NCBI GenBank assembly: GCA_009746045.1
Contig: RPFO01000154.1
Location: 8,261,693 to 8,325,692 of the forward strand
Direction of reading: 5' to 3'
Source of the DNA: Mesostigma viride
Taxonomy: Eukaryota; Streptophyta; Mesostigmatophyceae; Mesostigmatales; Mesostigmataceae
Length of the DNA: 64,000 nt
In this document: positions 21,801 through 30,789 of the stretch, piece after piece
How the letters are laid out: each line of letters starts with the position of its first letter
Numbering within the stretch: position 1 is the first letter of the stretch
Notes under the pieces: model-generated
Database searches by the model: none
Seen by the model: only the letters and a program-made list of their open reading frames with translations
What the model was told of the DNA's origin: nothing
Made by a program: the position numbers and the translations under genes

Positions 21801-24800
21801 GCGCAACGACAACGGCAGCGGCATAGCTGGAGGAAGATTGCCTGATGATACCGGCATCCTCTAACTCCTTGCATTGCTCGGCTACAAAATCCAACTCGGC
21901 CTGACTCAGGCGATGCTGGCGTCGGAACAAAGGGGTGTCAGTGTCCAATGGAACACGCATGGTCCCACCATTGAAACACCCCAGTTCATCACTTGTGAAA
22001 GCGAAGGCCCCCCTTGCAGTGCCTAGCCACTTTAGCATGGCTGAGCGCTGCGCATCAGAAAGGTGTTCGCCAATAGCCCAGGGGTGCGTATCCGCGGGAT
22101 CACCCACAGCTACCGCATGTGCCTCAAGATGCGGCGCCCTAGCCGCATCGTCGTGGAACAAGGAAAAGGCTGCCACGCCTGGTGTGACACCCACCGCCGG
22201 AGCCTCGCGTGCCGCACGGTGTATTACCCGATGCAGCGTGGGCTCGCCGGCCAGCACGGTGCTGGTCAGCAGGGCGGTCATGAGAATGATAGTCCACACC
22301 TGTCGCAGACGCCACCCCCATGCTGATGAAGTCCCCGTCGCTGCAGGGCGCTTCAGTTTGGCTGCGCGCGCCTCAACCTGCTGAGGCGGATTGGCTGGGG
22401 ACGCCCCCCCAGACTGGCGCACGGCAACCGATGCAAGCAGCACATACCCGACCTGCAACACCGACATAGCCTGGCCTATCAAAGACCAGCGCTCACTCTC
22501 GAGCACGCCCGGCAGCGCCGAGGCCCCGACATGAAAACCCATGCTGGCCTCACGAAATTCTGCGGGTGGCTGCACCAACAGACCGGTGGTAGTGTCCCAA
22601 ACGAGACCCTTACCCCGATCACGGTATGCTGTCGACCCTTGGTAACTGACCAGGGTCGGCAGTGCACACATGGGGCTCCCGACCCGGTTGACGCGTGCAT
22701 ACGGTGGGCGATCCTCGCTATCCACCTTCTGCGTGACTAGGTGGGAAGGCAATGCTACCTCCGCAGACACACTCGGATGCTGCCTTGCTACGGCCCCCAA
22801 GACCGCCTGCACATCGGTCGCACACGCCACGTTGGTCCAATAGGCACGCAAACGATGCGTGAGCCCACCCAGCCCTGCGTTGTCACACACGATGGGCTCC
22901 CCCAGGAGTGCCACGATTGTAGCCCAGTCCTCCCGCACCGCCTGATGTGGGCTGTCACCCGCCACAACGTTCTCAAACAGATACGCAGGCGGATGGGGCT
23001 GACGCGACTGCAACAGTCCCACCACACGCAACAGTTCCCAGAACAGCGCGCTACGCGGATCGGCTAGCCCCCGCCCTTGCCCTGCCTGGCTCAGGCCCTG
23101 GCACTCCCAACCCGCAATTACCAAGTCGATGGCATGATGCCTGCGCAACAACTGCTGCACCTGCACCTCACCGATGGCTCGGATATCTTGAGGACATTCC
23201 CCAAACGGGTCACGCCATGCTGATGGCGGAAACTGCGCGGGATACTCTCGCGACAACACGCCACAGTGACTGAAGTACACCTGACGCGCCTTGTGCGATG
23301 GCTCTACCGCGATGAGTTTACGGCACACGCCGCCTGCGGCCAAAAAGCCTGCAATGCCCCCTCCGATCCCCGCAAACAGTTCCAACACTACCGCACCCTT
23401 GGCAAAATCAGGGGCCTGCGGTAAGATTGCAGCAGAAAAATTACCTTGGGCCTCCGAGACACCCGGTTGCAGCAAAGTGAGGCCATGGCTGGCCATCTGA
23501 GGAATGGTGATGACGGCTTCAGTTACCCGCTTGCGCATAGCCAGCTGCCGCGTGGACGTCACAGCATCCAGCGACCACTGCGTGCGCATCTTGGCAATGC
23601 TCGCCGTTGGCTGGGGCAGCACCGTCCGATGCTTGTCCCACGCCGATGAGCCCGCCGCCCGTACCTCCACCATGCTGACCTCCACCACGCCCGCAGCCGC
23701 GGAAGGGTTGAGGCGTGCAGCCCCGGCTGAAGAACTGAAGCATGAGACCGGCACGCTGGCCCGCTTCAGGCCAGCCCCATCCCAATCAGGGATGTAAGAT
23801 GCCTCCTCCGCCCTATAGTCCACCTGAACCATGGCGCGAGCAAGGACATCCACCCCGAGTAGTGCGGAATATCCACACTTGTTGACCACCAGCGCATACG
23901 CGGACACGGTGGTCATGCTAGAGGCGCGCAACGGATTGAAAATCACGTTGACTTTAACCGCCGTCATAGCGTACGGCTTACTAGCCGGACCCTGCCAACC
24001 TGACACAGACACGGGGCTTTCCACTAAGCCACCGTTCTCGTAGGTCAGGTTCAGCATGGTGGCCAAGTCCGTGCTGATGACTAGCGGCTGAGCACCGCTA
24101 TCAAGCTTGACTGCGCCAACCAACGGACATGTCACCATGTCGCTCCATACATCTCCACAGGCTCCAACTGCTTGGAACGCCATGGACGGCTCACCATTGG
24201 GGTATGGAACCACCGTGGGAACCTGGGGGACTGCACTAGTGCGCTGCTGGCTACTTGTGCTGACCACTCCCGCTTGCACCACGGGCACTGCGGCTTCTAC
24301 CGGCTGGCGCCCGTAGGTGACGGACTCAGAATTGCGCAAGGTGCGCACATCATGCCCATCTGCGAACAACTGGATCTCGGACACAACCGACCCCAGCCAC
24401 TCAACCCCCTTCTGCCCGAAGGTGTCGACCACCTGCCGTGCTGAAAACATGGGTACGTCCACAATGAACGGCATTGGGTACACAGGCGCCAATCGCCTAC
24501 GCTGCTCCAGCCCAGCAGGGTTCGCATGCTCAAAAGCAGATTGCACCCCAGCCAGCGGCATGGAAAAGGACGCGGGCAACTGCCCGGCAGGCAACATGGG
24601 TGCCTGCTGAAAAGAAAGCGGGCTGCGTGCCTGCTTGCCTTTGGTAGCCTCCGCAGCGTTGATCTCGACGTCACCCGGCATGGGCGCCCAGAATGGGTCC
24701 TCCCGGTACACCGTCTCGAATTGGTTGGGGGGCGCCGTCGCCTCCTCACCATGCTTGATGGCAGCCACCTGGGCTTCCATCGAGTCGGTCTTGCCCGCCA

Positions 24801-24849
24801 TCTCGGCGAAGTGGACCGTCTTGATGCCCGCGGCTGGACACTTGTTCAT
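18811..24849 (-). CDS. Gypsy pol: protease, C5 DNA methyltransferase, RT, RNase H, integrase, PHD finger
   Basis: A single 2,012-aa minus-strand frame without stop codons. Protease near residue 250 (VKLDSGAQPLVIS, later ALLGVDVL). A C5-cytosine methyltransferase at ~485–800 with motif I (LELFAGIGGG), motif IV with the catalytic Cys (AGWECQGLSQAG, then DPRSALF), motif VI (LFENVV), an RLR motif VIII (LTHRLRAYW) and motif X (IGQAMSV). RT at ~970–1150 (FVSSLDLRSGFHQI, CYIDDVIVFS near 1128). RNase H from ~1275 (LYTDWSKVGLGAV). Integrase with HHCC (RYGHLGG, then CVPCARTK) and D,D,E in WHVDLCGPF, VVTDQGGEF and GLAERLVQ. A PHD finger at ~1940–1990. Between methyltransferase and RT lies a short hydrophobic stretch (VWTIILMTALLTSTVLA). 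The frame stays open upstream of the first ATG through the zinc knuckle, so translation is probably by frameshift from gag rather than from 24849. The copy looks intact. Confidence 0.93.
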   Translation of the reverse strand: MNKCPAAGIKTVHFAEMAGKTDSMEAQVAAIKHGEEATAPPNQFETVYREDPFWAPMPGDVEINAAEATKGKQARSPLSFQQAPMLPAGQLPASFSMPLAGVQSAFEHANPAGLEQRRRLAPVYPMPFIVDVPMFSARQVVDTFGQKGVEWLGSVVSEIQLFADGHDVRTLRNSESVTYGRQPVEAAVPVVQAGVVSTSSQQRTSAVPQVPTVVPYPNGEPSMAFQAVGACGDVWSDMVTCPLVGAVKLDSGAQPLVISTDLATMLNLTYENGGLVESPVSVSGWQGPASKPYAMTAVKVNVIFNPLRASSMTTVSAYALVVNKCGYSALLGVDVLARAMVQVDYRAEEASYIPDWDGAGLKRASVPVSCFSSSAGAARLNPSAAAGVVEVSMVEVRAAGSSAWDKHRTVLPQPTASIAKMRTQWSLDAVTSTRQLAMRKRVTEAVITIPQMASHGLTLLQPGVSEAQGNFSAAILPQAPDFAKGAVVLELFAGIGGGIAGFLAAGGVCRKLIAVEPSHKARQVYFSHCGVLSREYPAQFPPSAWRDPFGECPQDIRAIGEVQVQQLLRRHHAIDLVIAGWECQGLSQAGQGRGLADPRSALFWELLRVVGLLQSRQPHPPAYLFENVVAGDSPHQAVREDWATIVALLGEPIVCDNAGLGGLTHRLRAYWTNVACATDVQAVLGAVARQHPSVSAEVALPSHLVTQKVDSEDRPPYARVNRVGSPMCALPTLVSYQGSTAYRDRGKGLVWDTTTGLLVQPPAEFREASMGFHVGASALPGVLESERWSLIGQAMSVLQVGYVLLASVAVRQSGGASPANPPQQVEARAAKLKRPAATGTSSAWGWRLRQVWTIILMTALLTSTVLAGEPTLHRVIHRAAREAPAVGVTPGVAAFSLFHDDAARAPHLEAHAVAVGDPADTHPWAIGEHLSDAQRSAMLKWLGTARGAFAFTSDELGCFNGGTMRVPLDTDTPLFRRQHRLSQAELDFVAEQCKELEDAGIIRQSSSSYAAAVVVAPKKDAITGAWTGMRMATDLRLLNAHTPVDRYPMPRVDDVLDKISPHVKFVSSLDLRSGFHQIAVAPEDQRKLAFWGGGNLYEWVRMPFGHRNASAVFQRAMDKVLAGLPFAACYIDDVIVFSATFEEHLAHLEQVRLALEEHNMRLHPEKCKFAQRTLSFLGHQIVPGGRTPDAAKVESIVQAAVPTDVSGVRAYLGLAGYYRGYIENFSSKVKPLTELLKKGCVWAWGPAQQRAIETIKQELTSAPILRAPDYALPFVLYTDWSKVGLGAVLAQKDGDGREHVIAYASRSNNPAESRYSSYEGEALAVVWAIKHFRPYLVGRVFTLVTDHQPLQWLMTNTNLTGKLARWAMIIQEYHMTIVHRAGKDHVNADVLSRYAMPTTVDHTGARAMGAEGSSGSVVFVNAAGYAADDEEEAWWRSVEYSVADFGISDDPVRPSPFTPSKAVCAMEEGRSLSFDIDPSLQQLIAVQALLARSSLADCYTADIWLDGRVLEQVQGAVLTPTPVDWTPAQKATELNRVQHRAATYGWEDGVLYKLLGKRRVVVPPPDKRVAIVQAYHERYGHLGGNRTLSLVRTSYWWNNMRHTVAQVVASCVPCARTKANFSADHGAKELMSLPIKGLFYRWHVDLCGPFQESPDGNLYVMVCVESFSKWVELIPIADKHAATTAKHFADIITRFGAPAEVVTDQGGEFRGEFQELLDGCLIDHRRTSREHPQANGLAERLVQTVKQALRKWSLQVPESARWDRELAWIAMGYRMSPQESLATFSPYFLLFGRNPLLPTEAQVAHPEPMAFDNAQQFLVEVLARAETFKKVMPIAMNNLFIAQHRDSLRYAQRRGGAYMARQLRFRPGQYVFLRTQLKHTLDVEAGPTILRIVAIKPSGVAILEGADGSRTTDNLSNLSPCSLPNLVHDLQPHTSRRVKDAQCQVCHRVDQAESMLLCDQCNCGWHMQCLQPVVTSIPEGDWFCPVCTAAQFTSRSLTAVTAALVLVRSLSS
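18887..19030 (-). CDS. PHD finger at the C terminus of pol
   Basis: Within the last ~70 residues of pol. The C4-H-C3 zinc pattern is complete: CQVC, then LLCDQC, GWH, MQC, and GDWFCPVC. The Trp two residues before the last Cys pair is typical of the fold. PHD fingers bind histone H3 tails (often K4 methylation state). The module occupies the place a chromodomain takes in the neighbouring Gypsy element, so a role in choosing the integration site is the natural inference. Confidence 0.9.
22440..23405 (-). CDS. C5-cytosine DNA methyltransferase domain within pol
   Basis: Part of the pol frame, listed separately because it is unusual. Motif order and spacing (I, IV, VI, VIII, target-recognition region, X) fit the whole Dnmt/bacterial M.HhaI-like fold at about 320 aa. 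The catalytic Cys is kept, but the Pro of the usual PCQ is Glu (ECQ). The ENV Glu that stabilises the flipped cytosine is present. Expected reaction: S-adenosylmethionine-dependent methylation of cytosine C5. Cytosine methyltransferases inside retrotransposons have been reported from dinoflagellates and charophyte algae (de Mendoza and colleagues, 2018). Whether this is the same lineage cannot be judged here. Confidence 0.9.
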
Positions 24850-26657
24850 CAGGTGCCACTTCGTGTCTGCCCCATGCGGCTTCGTGCAGCGGCTTGGACA
24901 CTCGCGACTAAGGTGCCCATCCTTGTCGCAAAGGAAGCAGCCCGATTTGCGCGCATCCGTCCTAGTACCCGTCTGTGAGGACGTGCCCCCCCAGCTCGCG
25001 TCGGGGCGGCAGCGTCTTTGTTGCCGCCAGCGGCGTTACCCTGGGTTGCATCATGCGATGAGGCGTTGCGAGACCCCCCTTGGTTCCTGCTAGCACCGTG
25101 GCCGCCTTGCGGGCGCGCTTGTCTTGTGGCAGACGACTCACCCGACTTGGCCTTGGTCAGCGCGTCGACCTTGGCCTGCAGCTCGGCCACCACCGTGCTT
25201 ACCGAGATCCGGCCTTGCGCGTGTCGTCGCATCATGGCCCTGACCTCAATGCACAGTGACCGCAATCGCCACGGCTGGCCGTTGGGCGGCGTGGGCAGCT
25301 CCATCTCCTTGGAGCCTAGCGCTTGCAGCCATTTCTGACACGCCAGCTTTTCGGACCAGTCCTCCACTTCGCCGGCGAACTCCATGAGGCGCTCGTAAGA
25401 TTGCTCCGGGGTTTCACCCTCGGCTATCTTGAAACTGCGCCACTCACGCTCTGCCTTGATGGTCTCCACCGGGTATTCCTGGCGAAGGAGGCCCCACAGT
25501 TCCTCGGCAGGGTCGACACCATACATGATGTTGTCATAGTCGGGCTGGCCACGCCCGTCGAAGCCGAACCACACGTCCGTGTGACGCGTGTACAGCGAGA
25601 CCTCTCTCCACTGCTCCACCAGCCTAGCCACTCGCCTCAGCGTAAGGCCGTGAAAGAAAAAATGCATGTTGTTCATCACAAACTCATGCATTACAGCGCC
25701 TTGCGTAGTCATGTATTGCAGATCAATCCATGACTTGTACGCGTTGTAGGCCTGCGCCAGCGTGGCCAGATTGCCGGTTGTGGAGAACTTCTCGCGCATG
25801 TCCACCCGTGGTAGGGTGGGCATCTTCGCGCCTTCCGGTATGAGGCGCACCCTTTGCGGGTACTGCACCCCATCGGCATCCTCCGGCGGTCGCTGAGCTG
25901 CGCGTCCCTGCGCCAGCGTGCTTGGTCGTGCTGCCTCCCGTACTCGGAAAGCCAGCGGCGTGGTTATGTCCTCCATGGGCGGAATGCGCCCGATTGGCAC
26001 ACTTGACCACCGTGCAGTCGACCCGCCGGTCAGCGCCCCACCGCCTCGCCCAAACGGAATTGAGGCCCCGCCTGGCAGCATGCGTCCTGGTGCACCCCTG
26101 TGTGGGTCCATCGCGCGCGCCAGCCCTGCCCCGTTCTCCTCGTGCAATCCGTCTCGCGCTTGATCGAAAGGCAGGCGCCTGGGCGCCAGCGTATACTCGC
26201 CCCGTGGCTGACCATCCGCCTCACCAAGCAAGTCGTGTTGGGTTAGCGACCCAGCCAAAACCCCCGGTTCCATCGAAGCCCTTCCCGCCGCATTACCTGA
26301 GGTTGGCGGCTGGTCCCGCTCCCTCGGCTCCGCGGCAACACCACTGGGGCCCGGCATCGATGCCTGCCCGTCCCATGGTGTGGACTGCAGATGACGACCC
26401 TCTACGGCCACCAATCTGTCGGTCACTTCCCGCATCTGCAGCGCCAATTGCTGCTGCAACTGTTGCGACTGTTGCTGCATCTGCGCTTGCATCTGCGCGA
26501 ACAGCGCCACCATACTCAGCGGCGCTTCTTGGTCGCGACTCTCACCCACTGCGGGTACGGCGGGAGGAATCCCGCCATTCGACCCCGGAGCGGACGTGTC
26601 GGCATCTGCTCTATTTGCATCTGCCATGGCTCGAGTCTGCGCTCGCGTCAGTGGCAT
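24850..26657 (-). CDS. Gag of the methyltransferase Gypsy element
   Basis: About 600 aa from the ATG at 26657 (a longer frame starts at 26684, but MPLTRAQTRAMAD resembles a natural Gag start). A disordered N terminus with a Gln-rich coiled-coil segment (QQSQQLQQQLALQMREV) is followed by a capsid-like helical region (AYNAYKSWIDLQY, EWRSFKIAEGETPEQSYERL). The zinc knuckle (CFLCDKDGHLSREC, ~24895–24940) is not in this frame but in the pol frame. The switch fits a −1 slip on the G run near 24984–24990, where gag reads GCT-GGG-GGG. The tail of the gag frame after that point is therefore probably bypassed by frameshifting ribosomes, or the run has lost or gained a base. Confidence 0.85.
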
Positions 26658-26938
26658 GCACCAGCTGACCGATGGGCAAAACAAGAACCAACAAGCCTAG
26701 GTTTCGCTGAGAAGAAGCAACAACCAAAGGCTTTATAACAGGTGTCAAGGATAACGACTCGACTAGCCTGCCAGAAAAAGACAAGAGCCAGCAAATTCTG
26801 GCTAGTTCTATTTTCTTAAAATCTGTCTCAAGACACTTCCTTTACAAACTGTCAGCCAGGCCGTTCCCTGTACTGCTGATGGTTGCTAAACACTAAAGCC
26901 AACGTCTTGGCTTCGAACAGAAGGAAGCAGACTACCGG

Positions 26939-26953
26939 GTAGTCTCTTCGAGT
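26939..26953 (-). promoter_or_regulatory. Putative self-complementary primer-binding site
   Basis: Abuts the inner end of the 5' LTR. On the minus strand it reads ACTCGAAGAGACTAC, the exact reverse complement of a 15-nt site inside the same LTR (27244–27258 and, in the other LTR, 17795–17809). No tRNA-like TGG primer site is present at this position. The arrangement matches self-primed Gypsy elements such as fission yeast Tf1, whose RNA 5' end folds back on the site next to the LTR. If so, the transcript starts near 27258. Confidence 0.6.
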
Positions 26954-28089
26954 AAAGAAAGGAGGGCTCTCAGCCGAGGACAAGGAACTGTCCCTCGTGC
27001 CTGATAACCACCTTATTGCCTCCCCTGCTATAGAATAATGCTTTCAAACACACACTTTGCACAGTCTGATGATGAAGCCGCACATGCGGAATTTATTGAG
27101 AAAGTTAATACAATTACAACACGTTGATAGTCTCAATATCGATGCACTCCATGCTCACGAGCCCGCAGTTAGGCAGCGCTCCATGACATGCTACCGGCCT
27201 TGCTCCCAAGGAAAGGGAGAAACACGAAGGCCACTAACGAGAGACTCGAAGAGACTACACGCTGCGTGAGAGTCCTCTTCGACTATGAACCAAACCATTC
27301 GTCATGCCACACGCATGACACACGCCACACTTGTCAGTCCAGCCAGGAATGCCAAAACTATCTTGCTGCCTGAACCATGCGAATAGAAACCGCATTCCAG
27401 TTGCCGTCCTGGCTTTCTACCACACATGCCAACAAAAGCAGGAAGGCATCCCGACAAATCTAAATTGCTACCCTGTTGCCGATCTCATCTCCTAGAGGCT
27501 CCGGCATTTCTGTCCCTGGGAATGTCCGACATTGAGTCACGTCCAGCAAGGTCGAAGCATAATATCCTTCAGACAATCTGCACGCTCACACCTTGCGTGT
27601 GAGTGGCCCAGCAAACATTGCGTCTAATCGTTCCTTTCTAGAAGAAATCCCTTTTTAGGGCTGCCAGCGATTTCGCATTCATTCCAGCGATCTGGCTCCG
27701 CACCGCAAATTGTCCTTTTCCATTTTCTGTCCAGTCCTCATAACGTTGACCCGCTATTCTACACCACAAAGACACCTGGCCTGTCAATAGCCTCGGCGCT
27801 GTTGAAGTCCAGCAGTACAGCTTCAGCTCCAGCTGTCCACTAACACGCGTATGATCCTCTCGACGCTGCACACTTGTGCTGCCGTCCGCTCAAGTCAGTG
27901 CTGCGCGCCCAGCTGTGCCTGGCCCGGCGCGCGTGCACGTACACTTTCGTCCGCTCTTATGCTGCAAGTGCTAGTGTCCCCCCCCGGTCACTAGCCTTTG
28001 TCGAAAATGCGTAGAAGACAAATTCCTTGCGCACGTCACCGGTCTTGTGCATAGTGGGCGCCCGGATGACATAGCGCGCGTCCGTGACA
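26954..28089 (-). repeat. 5' LTR of the methyltransferase Gypsy element (lacks first 145 bp)
   Basis: 1,136 bp, about 99.7% identical to 17504–18639. It starts on the minus strand with TGTCACGG at 28089 and is followed on its inner side by the primer-binding site. It lacks the 143-bp block plus GC that precede TGTCACGG in the 3' LTR. If the self-priming model holds, U3 is ~830 bp and R-U5 ~305 bp. Confidence 0.88.
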
Positions 28090-28201
28090 CGTCTATCTCC
28101 GCAGCGAGCGCCCTCCCCTGGGTGTCCGTGGAGACGTGCAACGTGACTATACTCGCGCCGTGCTCAACGCCCGAGGAATGTTTCAAGGTGATCCGGAATA
28201 G
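28090..28201 (+). CDS. Resumed C-terminal end of the third Gypsy ORF
   Basis: After the insertion and its CGTC duplication, an open frame continues for 35 codons (VYLRSERPPLGVR…, ending GMFQGDPE) to a TAG at 28199–28201. It is in the phase expected if GTC at 17358–17360 is joined to GTC at 28091–28093. It is short, so support comes from phase and placement rather than homology. Confidence 0.5.
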
Positions 28202-29070
28202 ATAGAAGGCCTTACGCCGCCCGGGATGACCCTGTACTCGTGTAAGGGTCCCGGTAGATAGCCAGCATGGAGGACTGGAAGGATGGAAACCATGGGAATG
28301 ACTCTGTAGAGAGAATTGAGCAGCCAGCAGGCAAGGTAGCGTTCCCGCCCGCACCTTGGCCGAAGGAGGCCCGGCACCGTCTGTGTCGGGACAGTCCCCG
28401 CCGCCTCATGCGATCTCTAGTCAGGTGGGCCGGCCCCCGCCCCTGACGCCCAAGTTACACGAGACGCGTGGTTCTGGCGACTGCTTGATCCTACGGAGAA
28501 CCTCTTGTGATCGAAGTCTAGAAGCTCCAACATGCGATAGGAATTTGTTCGTCCCTTCGGCTCTTACGCCATAACTCCCGCCTTGTGACGAGGGGGAGGT
28601 GTGTTGCATCCCAAGGCAACAATACTGTAGCAGGATAAAGTGATCAACGTGTGACAGTCCGCCGCTGGAAGCAGACAAAATGGACAAGTATTTTTAGAGT
28701 TAGCTGGTGCCGATCGGAGGGGACCGGCCCGGTCACTGTCCGTTTGGTGTGGTAGAAGTATAGTCGTGGCACACTATTTTGTACACTTCTGAGTCGACCA
28801 AGAGTCGTCAGATATTTTGTGTGTGTGCCAAACGACCCTAAGTGTGTGATCTATGTTTGTTCAGGGCCGGTTGGCCCGGTGTCTGTTCGTGTGGTCAAGA
28901 GACAAGTTGTAGCGCGTGGCGGCGACGCACGCCACGCGGTTGTCAAAGTATATGGATGGGGAAGGTGGCCCAACCTTCCCACGCGTTCATGCTTCCTGAG
29001 CCTGCGTCATCCATTTAGTTCTTCCCCCTCTTGTCCCGATTGTAGTTGGCCCCGGACCCGTTTATTATTA
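28202..29070 (+). other. 3' region of the older Gypsy element; no gene
   Basis: No coding frame of note. A polypurine run (ACGAGGGGGAGGTG, 28588–28600) followed by TGTTGCATCC could mark the start of a 3' LTR for the plus-strand Gypsy element. I could not find the matching 5' copy near 10.3–11.2 kb, so this stays tentative. Confidence 0.35.
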
Positions 29071-30789
29071 ACTCGTCGTCTGTCCCAACTCAGTCCTAAT
29101 AATAGGACTGAGTTGACCTTTTTCAACCGTGTGTAGTGACTAGGTGGGGGGTCCATCCAAGATGCTTAGATGTGGGTCTATGGAGTATTTGATGTCCTCT
29201 TGCTGGCAAAAATACTACATCAGTGAAAACTTGACCCAAACTCCTAAAAATTACATGGATGTATGGCACCGTCGGCGAATTTGCATTTTTGTGTGGAAGC
29301 ATGAGTGGCAAAAATTGAATAAATTCCATGTGCATGTTAAAAAAATACAGGCATGTAAACAATATAGTTCTTGACCTGTGGCAAAAAACTGGACTCAATT
29401 TGGCCACTGGCACTGCCTGAAACACGCCAAATACTGCCAGTCCTATACATAGGACTGGGCCATGCTAGCAATTTGCAAGCATGTAAGTGCGGTCATACTT
29501 CTTAGTAGCGTGGCCACAAACCATGTCAATCAGGCCATTTCCCTTCAGGCATAATAGGAAAACATACTTGCATCATCATATTGCAGTTATATTGTACCTT
29601 AGTATGTGTGAAAGCCTATGCATACATATAGGGAATGCGTATGGATACGTAGCTACCAAGGGATGTATTATAAGTAATAACCACCGATATAATGGGTAGG
29701 TTAGTCACATTTAATTGTTCTTTACAAATATGGACATGGATAAAACTGTATGACCTTGCCATGACATGGCCAAGATACCTGCTGGCACATTATGACAGTG
29801 GTTTATCACCAAGATTTTTCACTCACCCGTATAAGCTTGACAGTACCCTTGACGCAGCCCATGACCACACAATCATGCAGTATGAACATAGCAAGAGAAT
29901 AACTAACATCTATGAAAGTGTTTTAACCCATTCAGCACCTAAAACCTTGTACAGCCACGCTACGGTAAGGCAAATGCCTGGTAAGATCATCTAAAAAGAT
30001 GGTTTTAGAGAGGGGCAGGCAACGGTCAAGAAAGAGCAGCAAGACTCAAAACTGACAGCGCATCGCAAGCTTAAACTCATGTAAGAATACCAAGAAACGA
30101 TGAAGCAGCGATATTCCAGCTTTACCTGGCACGGCTGGCGTTACCTTGGCCCAGGCGGTGCCAGCAAAAGTGGCACTTTGTGGCACACAAACCATGACGT
30201 GACAGAGTGGTCGAAATCATCAAATCTTTACTGCCACTAGACTTAATCTACGACAATACATGATAAAAGGTAGAAAGAAACCTATAAACCCTTCGATTTG
30301 ATCCGGGAATCAATTGTAGTAATCCATTCCGTCGACCTGCCTAATCGCAGATTTTTCCAGCAAGAACAGTGCCGACACCCAGTAAATCGCATCCCCGCGA
30401 GGTTAAAATTCACTTGTATCATCTTTAGAACATAAAAAATCTATTTCCTGGGTTTGGCCCGCAAAATCGTCCGAAAACGTAAACTGCATGCATGGGCGCA
30501 AGCCGCCATGGCTAGGTCACGTATTTCCGGAACTCACGTTTCGCGTGAAAATGTACCCTTACCACCTGTACTTTCACCGTACGGTTAGCCGCCCAAATCA
30601 AATCCAAAAAAATCGCAAAAATATGTCCAAGAAAGATCTTTTCAAGTAGTATTTGAATAAATTTTGAGAAAAATTTTCTGCCAAATATTCCGACCGGGGC
30701 GAATTTTCTACAAAACCTCAAAATTAGGTCCTAAAATTAGGACTGAGTTGAACTCAGTCCTAAAATTAGGACCAGGGACAGACGACGAT
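29071..30789. mobile_element. Possible non-autonomous element bounded by imperfect inverted repeats
   Basis: The left end reads CGTCGTCTGTCCC, then AACTCAGTCCTAATAATAGGACTGAGTTGACC. The right end, on the opposite strand, reads the same CGTCGTCTGTCCC followed by two rounds of TCCTAATTTTAGGACTGAGTT-like palindrome. The interior (1.7 kb) is AT-richer than its surroundings, has only short frames, and shows no transposase. A smaller palindrome (AGTCCTATACATAGGACT) sits at 29437–29455. It could be a foldback/MITE-like element or two independent palindromic repeats. Confidence 0.4.

Larger units (their letters stand above)
17361..28089 (-). mobile_element. Young Gypsy retrotransposon encoding DNA methyltransferase and PHD finger
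   Basis: A complete 10.7-kb insertion, sense on the minus strand. Order from its 5' end: LTR (28089–26954), self-complementary primer-binding site (26953–26939), gag, pol (PR–DNMT–RT–RH–INT–PHD), a G7 polypurine run (18791–18785), LTR (18784–17504), then a further 143 bp that repeats the start of that LTR (17503–17361). The outer ends are TGTC and GACA, and CGTC flanks both sides (17357–17360 and 28090–28093), a 4–5 bp target duplication. The host frame of the older Gypsy element reads …GAC-GTC on the left and GTC-TAT… on the right. The two LTR copies differ by one substitution and two 1-bp indels over 1,136 bp, so the insertion is recent. Confidence 0.9.

Noticed and set aside
22440-23405. 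A free-standing bacterial methyltransferase or restriction-modification gene
   Set aside because: The domain is in the same uninterrupted frame as protease and RT, with no own start, promoter or partner nuclease.
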